DNA of 64,000 nt from Verrucomicrobiota bacterium (lineage in GTDB: Bacteria; Verrucomicrobiota; Verrucomicrobiia; Limisphaerales; VHCN01). Below are positions 60,269 through 64,000 of the stretch, one piece after another. The stretch spans positions 1-64,000 of the forward strand of contig VHCN01000001.1 in assembly GCA_016871675.1 (NCBI GenBank), given 5' to 3'. The stretch's first letter is position 1. Every line of letters begins with the position of its first letter. The position numbers were made by a program, and so were the translations under genes. Under the pieces are notes generated by a model. It saw nothing but the letters and a program-made list of their open reading frames with translations, was not told the origin of the DNA and did no database searches.

Positions 60269-61387
60269 ATGCAAGCGCCCGAAGCCTTTCAGCCACCCCC
60301 CCGGCTCCTCATGGGCCCCGGTCCAAGCCTGTGCGCCCCGTCCGTCCTGCGCGCGATGGCCGCGCCGCTCGTCGGCCACCTCGACCCCGCCTTCGTCAAG
60401 CTCATGGACGAGATCAAGGCGATGCTCCGCGCCGTGATGCTCACGTCCAACGAAACAACCATCCCCGTCAGCGGCACCGGCAGCGCGGGCATGGAGTTCT
60501 GCTTCGCGAACCTCATCGAACCCGGCGACGAAGTCCTCATCGGCGTCAACGGCGTCTTTGGCACGCGGATGTGCGATGTCGCCGCCCGCTGCGGCGCGAA
60601 AGTCTCCAAGGTCGAGGCCGAATGGGGCCGCATCATCGAGCCGTCGCAAGTCGCCGCCGCGCTCAGGCAGATGCCCCGGCCCAAGCTCGTCGCCATCGTC
60701 CACGCCGAGACCAGCACCGGCGCGCTCACGCCGGTCGAGGAAATCTCGAAGCTCGCGCACGGCGCGGGCGCGCTCTTCCTGCTCGACACGGTCACGTCGC
60801 TCGGTGGCTGCCCCGTGCGCGCGGACGACTGGCAGGTGGACGCGCTCTACAGCGGCACGCAAAAGTGCCTGAGCTGTCCGCCGGGCCTCTCGCCTGTGTC
60901 CTTCAGCCCGCGCGCGATGCAGGCCGCCGCGCAGCGCAAGACCAAGGCGCAAAGCTGGTATCTCGACGTGAACCTGCTCGCCAGCTACTGGGGGCAGGAG
61001 CGCGCGTATCACCATACGGCCCCCATCTCCATGAACTTTGCGCTGCACGAGGCGTTGCGGCTTGTGCTCATCGAGGGGATCGAAAACCGCTGGCGCCGGC
61101 ACGAGCAGAATCACTTCCTGCTCAAACGCGGCCTCGCCTCGCTCGGGCTCGACCTCGCCTCGCAGCAAGGCCACCAACTCTGGCAGCTCAACGCCGTCCG
61201 CGTGCCCGAGGGCGTGGATGAACCCGACGTCCGCAGGCGCCTGCTCACCGAGTTCAACATCGAAGTCGGCGCGGGCCTCGGACCGCTCAAGGGAAAAATC
61301 TGGCGCGTGGGACTGATGGGCGAGACGAGCTCGCCGGAAAACGTGGGGACATTCCTCGCCGCGCTGGCGAAGTGCCTCGGCCGGTAG
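60269..61387 (+). CDS. Class V aminotransferase (alanine-glyoxylate type)
   Basis: 372 residues from ATG 60269. PLP enzyme of fold I; PPRLLMGPGPSLCAPSVLRAM at the start, VSGTGSAGMEFCFANLIEPGD for the phosphate-binding loop, HAETSTGALTPVEEI, the Asp in LFLLDTVTSLGGCPV and the Schiff-base Lys in LYSGTQKCLSCPPGLSPVSF. These fit alanine-glyoxylate or serine-glyoxylate aminotransferases, which act in photorespiration-like or C1 metabolism. Substrate preference is not certain. It is convergent with rny. Confidence 0.92.
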   Translation: MQAPEAFQPPPRLLMGPGPSLCAPSVLRAMAAPLVGHLDPAFVKLMDEIKAMLRAVMLTSNETTIPVSGTGSAGMEFCFANLIEPGDEVLIGVNGVFGTRMCDVAARCGAKVSKVEAEWGRIIEPSQVAAALRQMPRPKLVAIVHAETSTGALTPVEEISKLAHGAGALFLLDTVTSLGGCPVRADDWQVDALYSGTQKCLSCPPGLSPVSFSPRAMQAAAQRKTKAQSWYLDVNLLASYWGQERAYHHTAPISMNFALHEALRLVLIEGIENRWRRHEQNHFLLKRGLASLGLDLASQQGHQLWQLNAVRVPEGVDEPDVRRRLLTEFNIEVGAGLGPLKGKIWRVGLMGETSSPENVGTFLAALAKCLGR

Positions 61388-61392
61388 GCGGC

Positions 61393-62958
61393 CTACTTCG
61401 CGAATTCCACCACGCGGGTCTCGCGGATGACCGTGACTCGAATCTGGCCGGGATACTGAAGCTCGTCCTCGATCTTGCGGGTGATGTTGCGCGCGAGCGC
61501 CGCGGCTTGCAGGTCGTTCACGGTGTCGGGTTGCACCATCACGCGCAACTCGCGGCCCGCTTGAACGGCGAAGCACTTCTCCACGCCGGCGAACGAAAGC
61601 CCGATTTTCTCCAGGTTTTCCAGCCGCTTGAGATACGTCGTCATCGTCTCCGACCGCGCGCCGGGACGCGATGCGCTGATGGCGTCGGCCGCGCTCACGA
61701 GGATGCCCCACAGGCACGTGTGTGGAATCTCGTCGTGGTGCGACGCGACGCCGTTGACGACGTCCTCGCTCTCGCCGTGGCGGCGCACGAAGTCCGCGCC
61801 AATGATCGCGTGCGAGCCTTCAACCTCGTGGTTCATCGCCTTGCCGATGTCGTGCAGCAGGCCCGCGCGCCTGCCCGCAGTCGCGTCGAGGCCGAGTTCC
61901 GCGGCCATGAGCCCGACGAGGTGCGCGACTTCGACGGAGTGGTCGAGGATGTTCTGCGCGTAACTTTGGCGGAATCGCAGCCGGCCAAGCACTTTCACGA
62001 TCTCCGGATGCATCGGCGGCAGCCCTGCGCGGAAGACGGCGTTCTCGCCGGCCTTCACGATCGTTTCGTCCATCTCGACGTTGACGCGCATGACGACTTC
62101 CTCGATGCGCGTGGGATGAATGCGGCCGTCAAGGATGAGCCTTTGCATTGCTTCGCGTGCGACCTCCCGGCGCACCGGGTCGAAGCTGGAAAGCACCACG
62201 GCGTTGGGCGTGTCGTCAATCAGCACGGTCACGCCCGTGGCGGCCTCGAACGCGCGGATGTTGCGGCCCTCGCGGCCGATGATGCGGCCTTTGATCTCGT
62301 CGCCCTCGAGCGCGATGGTCGCCGTGGTCGCCTCGAACGTGCTGTCCGCCGCGTAACGCTGGATGGCGATCGTGATGATGCGCGTGGCTTCGGCCTCGGC
62401 GCGCGACTGGGCGTCCTCGACGATGTGGCGCGTGAGATCGTTGGCATCCTGCAATGCCTCGAGCTCGACCTCCTTCATGAACTGCGCGCGCGCCTCGGCC
62501 GCGCTCAGGTGCGCGATGCGCTGGAGCTGTTCCTTGCGCTGGAGCGAGAGTTGCTCGGCCTCGATGCGCGCGCCCTCGAGCGCGGCTTCTTGCTTGCGGA
62601 AGATTTCACCCTGCTGCTCGACGGCCTTGGCTCGCTGGGTGAGCGCGAAGGATTCCTGGCTCAACTGCGATTCGCGCAGGGAGAGCCGCTGTTCGTCGGC
62701 GGTAACTTTCGAGAGCCGATCGGCAAAGCTGGCCTCGGCCTGGCGGCGGAAGCGCTGCATTTCCTCCTCGGCATCGAGGCGGGCCTTGCGGACGTGCGAG
62801 TCGGCTTCGCTGCGGGCCCTTTCGAGGAGGGCTTGTTCCTGAAGCTGGAGCGCCGCGCGGCGGTGGCTCTCCTTCCAGCGGAAGAACGCGTAGCCGAGGG
62901 CCAGCCCGGCCGCGAGCGCAACGCCGTGTTCCCAGGTGATTTGAGCCAGCAAAATCAT
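61393..62958 (-). CDS. rny: Ribonuclease Y
   Basis: 521 residues from ATG 62958. One N-terminal membrane helix (~8-26), a long coiled coil (~30-200), a KH domain (~205-275; GRIIGREGRNIRAFEAATGVTVLIDD), then the HD domain (ILDHSVEVAHL, AGLLHDIGKAMNHEVEGSHA) with the His-Asp metal pair. RNase Y is the membrane-bound endonuclease that starts mRNA turnover in many bacteria without RNase E. It lies 2 bp after the 5-formyl-THF cyclo-ligase stop on the same strand, so the two are co-transcribed. Confidence 0.95.
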   Translation of the reverse strand: MILLAQITWEHGVALAAGLALGYAFFRWKESHRRAALQLQEQALLERARSEADSHVRKARLDAEEEMQRFRRQAEASFADRLSKVTADEQRLSLRESQLSQESFALTQRAKAVEQQGEIFRKQEAALEGARIEAEQLSLQRKEQLQRIAHLSAAEARAQFMKEVELEALQDANDLTRHIVEDAQSRAEAEATRIITIAIQRYAADSTFEATTATIALEGDEIKGRIIGREGRNIRAFEAATGVTVLIDDTPNAVVLSSFDPVRREVAREAMQRLILDGRIHPTRIEEVVMRVNVEMDETIVKAGENAVFRAGLPPMHPEIVKVLGRLRFRQSYAQNILDHSVEVAHLVGLMAAELGLDATAGRRAGLLHDIGKAMNHEVEGSHAIIGADFVRRHGESEDVVNGVASHHDEIPHTCLWGILVSAADAISASRPGARSETMTTYLKRLENLEKIGLSFAGVEKCFAVQAGRELRVMVQPDTVNDLQAAALARNITRKIEDELQYPGQIRVTVIRETRVVEFAK

Positions 62959-62960
62959 GA

Positions 62961-63557
62961 TCAAGCCCCGCGTCTGCCTGTCACCTCGTGCCAGCGCGTC
63001 GGCGTCAGCACGAAATCCACGCGCGCATCGTGTGGTTCCACGGGCACGGCCTCGACAATCTGGCAGTCGAACGCCACGCCCACGCGCACTCCCGAGGCCG
63101 CCGCCAGCAACCGGTCGAACACACCCTTGCCCCGGCCCAGCCGGTGGCCTCGAAGGTCGAAAGCTAGCCCGGGAACGAGCAGCAAGTCCAGTTGGTTCAA
63201 CGCCACGGGCGGACACTCCGCGCGCGGCTCCCGGATGCCGTGCAAGCCGGCCACGAGGTCGCGCTCAAGATCGCGCACGAACCGCGGCGAGTAGTGAACG
63301 CCGTCGCACTCGTGACGGAGCAGGGCGAGCTGCTTGCCGGCGTCGAGCGCTGCGCCAGCGAGCGGCCAGATGTCCGGCTCCGACCGGAGCGGGGCGAAGA
63401 GCAGAAGCGACGTGGTGGATCGCCAGACGGCTTGTTGTTGAAGGCGCAATACGAGCGCGGTCGAAGCCCGCGCCCGTTCCCGTTGAGGAACTGCCGCCAG
63501 CGCTTCGCGGAGGCTCTCGCGCAACCCGCGCTTGTCCGATGAGACTTTCGCCTTCAC
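62961..63557 (-). CDS. 5-formyltetrahydrofolate cyclo-ligase
   Basis: 198 residues starting GTG 63557, overlapping the rarA stop (GTGA). It converts 5-formyl-THF to methenyl-THF with ATP. Seen: the N-terminal basic helix KAKVSSDKRGLRESLREALA, LLLVPGLAFDLRGHRLGRGKGVFDRLLAAA with the family's GRGxGxxDR loop, and GVAFDCQIVEAVPVEPHDARVDFVLTP. No internal ATG exists, so GTG is the only start. Cytoplasmic. It links RarA and RNase Y in one minus-strand operon; gene symbols for this family vary. Confidence 0.92.
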   Translation of the reverse strand: MKAKVSSDKRGLRESLREALAAVPQRERARASTALVLRLQQQAVWRSTTSLLLFAPLRSEPDIWPLAGAALDAGKQLALLRHECDGVHYSPRFVRDLERDLVAGLHGIREPRAECPPVALNQLDLLLVPGLAFDLRGHRLGRGKGVFDRLLAAASGVRVGVAFDCQIVEAVPVEPHDARVDFVLTPTRWHEVTGRRGA

Positions 63558-64000
63558 ACGGATCCGTCAGACGGGGCTTCCATCGGCGCGGATCCCGGCC
63601 TGCCTGCGAACGGGGCTGCGGTCATCGCGCGCCACTTTTCGACGCGCTCCTTGATCTTCTTCTCAACGCCCTGCTCGGTCGGCTCGTAGAAGCGGCGCGC
63701 TTCGCCGAGGTAATCCTGCGGCGCGAAGTGCTCCGGGTTGTCGTGCGAGTAGTCGTAGCCTTCGCCGTGGCCGAGGCGTTTCGCGCCTTTGTAGCTCGCA
63801 TCGCGCAAGGGCGCGGGCACCGCGAGCGTGCGGCCGCTGCGAACGTCCTCGAGCGCGGCGTCGATCGCCTTCACGACGGAGTTGCTCTTGCTCGCCGTCG
63901 CAATGTAGAGCGTGGCCTCGGCGATCGGGATGCGCGCCTCGGGCCAGCCGACGAATTCCGCCGCGTGATGCGCCGCGTCCGCAAGCACCAGTGCCATCGG
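63554..64000 (-). CDS. rarA: Replication-associated recombination protein A, C-terminal part (partial)
   Basis: The last ~149 residues of an AAA+ protein whose start is beyond the window. The visible part, with MALVLADAAHHAAEFVGWPEARIPIAEATLYIATASKSN and YKGAKRLGHGEGYDYSHDNPEHFAPQDYL, is the conserved C-terminal tetramerisation domain of RarA/MgsA (WRNIP1 family), which acts at stalled replication forks. The frame stays open to the window edge (64000). The end carries a Pro/Ser-rich extension before the stop that overlaps the next gene's GTG. Confidence 0.9.
   Translation of the reverse strand, partial: PMALVLADAAHHAAEFVGWPEARIPIAEATLYIATASKSNSVVKAIDAALEDVRSGRTLAVPAPLRDASYKGAKRLGHGEGYDYSHDNPEHFAPQDYLGEARRFYEPTEQGVEKKIKERVEKWRAMTAAPFAGRPGSAPMEAPSDGSV

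Overview
The window is 64 kb of GC-rich, densely packed bacterial DNA. It shows no rRNA, insertion sequence, phage or CRISPR signal. The gene content points to a Gram-negative member of the Planctomycetota-Verrucomicrobiota-Chlamydiota group, most likely a Verrucomicrobiota (Pedosphaera/Limisphaerales-like) organism. The evidence is: two Tat-exported DUF1501 proteins, one paired with a PSD1-type (DUF1549/DUF1553) cytochrome protein; lipid A synthesis (LpxD plus a LAB_N membrane protein); RNase Y; PIN-PhoH; a MoxR-DUF58-BatA-VWA block; and frequent starts without Shine-Dalgarno sequences behind A/C-rich leaders. The species assignment is inference.

Layout. 1-9.5 kb: end of an amidohydrolase, tRNA-Ser(GCT), a DUF1501 protein, small secreted and membrane proteins, a PHP-type metallohydrolase, leuB, an FMN reductase, rph, a histidine phosphatase and prmA. 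9.6-22.2 kb: one long plus-strand cluster of ABC-2 permease, three SPFH (HflK/HflC-like) proteins, a P1B metal ATPase, a broken zinc-finger gene, an ABC ATPase, a DUF2628-permease fusion and an FKBP-type isomerase. 22.2-31.5 kb: a cyclopropane-synthase-like methyltransferase, a DUF1295 protein, a large secreted redoxin/cytochrome c/copper-monooxygenase-like protein, a GST, PhoH, speA and a membrane protein. 31.6-38 kb: tRNA-Pro(TGG) and a minus-strand catabolic locus (esterase with FN3, truncated SGNH hydrolase, PSD1 protein, DUF1501 protein). 38-46 kb: lpxD, a Gfo/Idh/MocA oxidoreductase behind a near-consensus promoter, a PQQ-type propeller protein, tsaD, a C-terminal processing protease, ispD and a DUF3445 protein. 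46.2-53.3 kb: a small metal-binding secreted protein, then the MoxR-DUF58-BatA-VWA operon and a thioesterase. 53.5-57.6 kb: dnaK and groES-groEL, closed by a strong terminator. 57.8-64 kb: an FHA-GAF-cyclase protein, a small secreted protein, a class V aminotransferase, rny, 5-formyl-THF cyclo-ligase and the end of rarA.

Two things stand out. The first is the 9.6-22.2 kb cluster, where two of the proteins, an SPFH protein and the metal P-type ATPase, carry similar His-rich N-terminal tails. This looks like a coherent but unfamiliar membrane system linking SPFH scaffolds, metal export and an ABC transporter. The second is a dispersed family of short degenerate arrays with strict 7-bp or 8-bp periodicity. 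They occur between genes and inside coding regions (ABC ATPase N-terminus, PSD1 protein linkers), and some appear to supply TTGNAA -35-like boxes upstream of genes.
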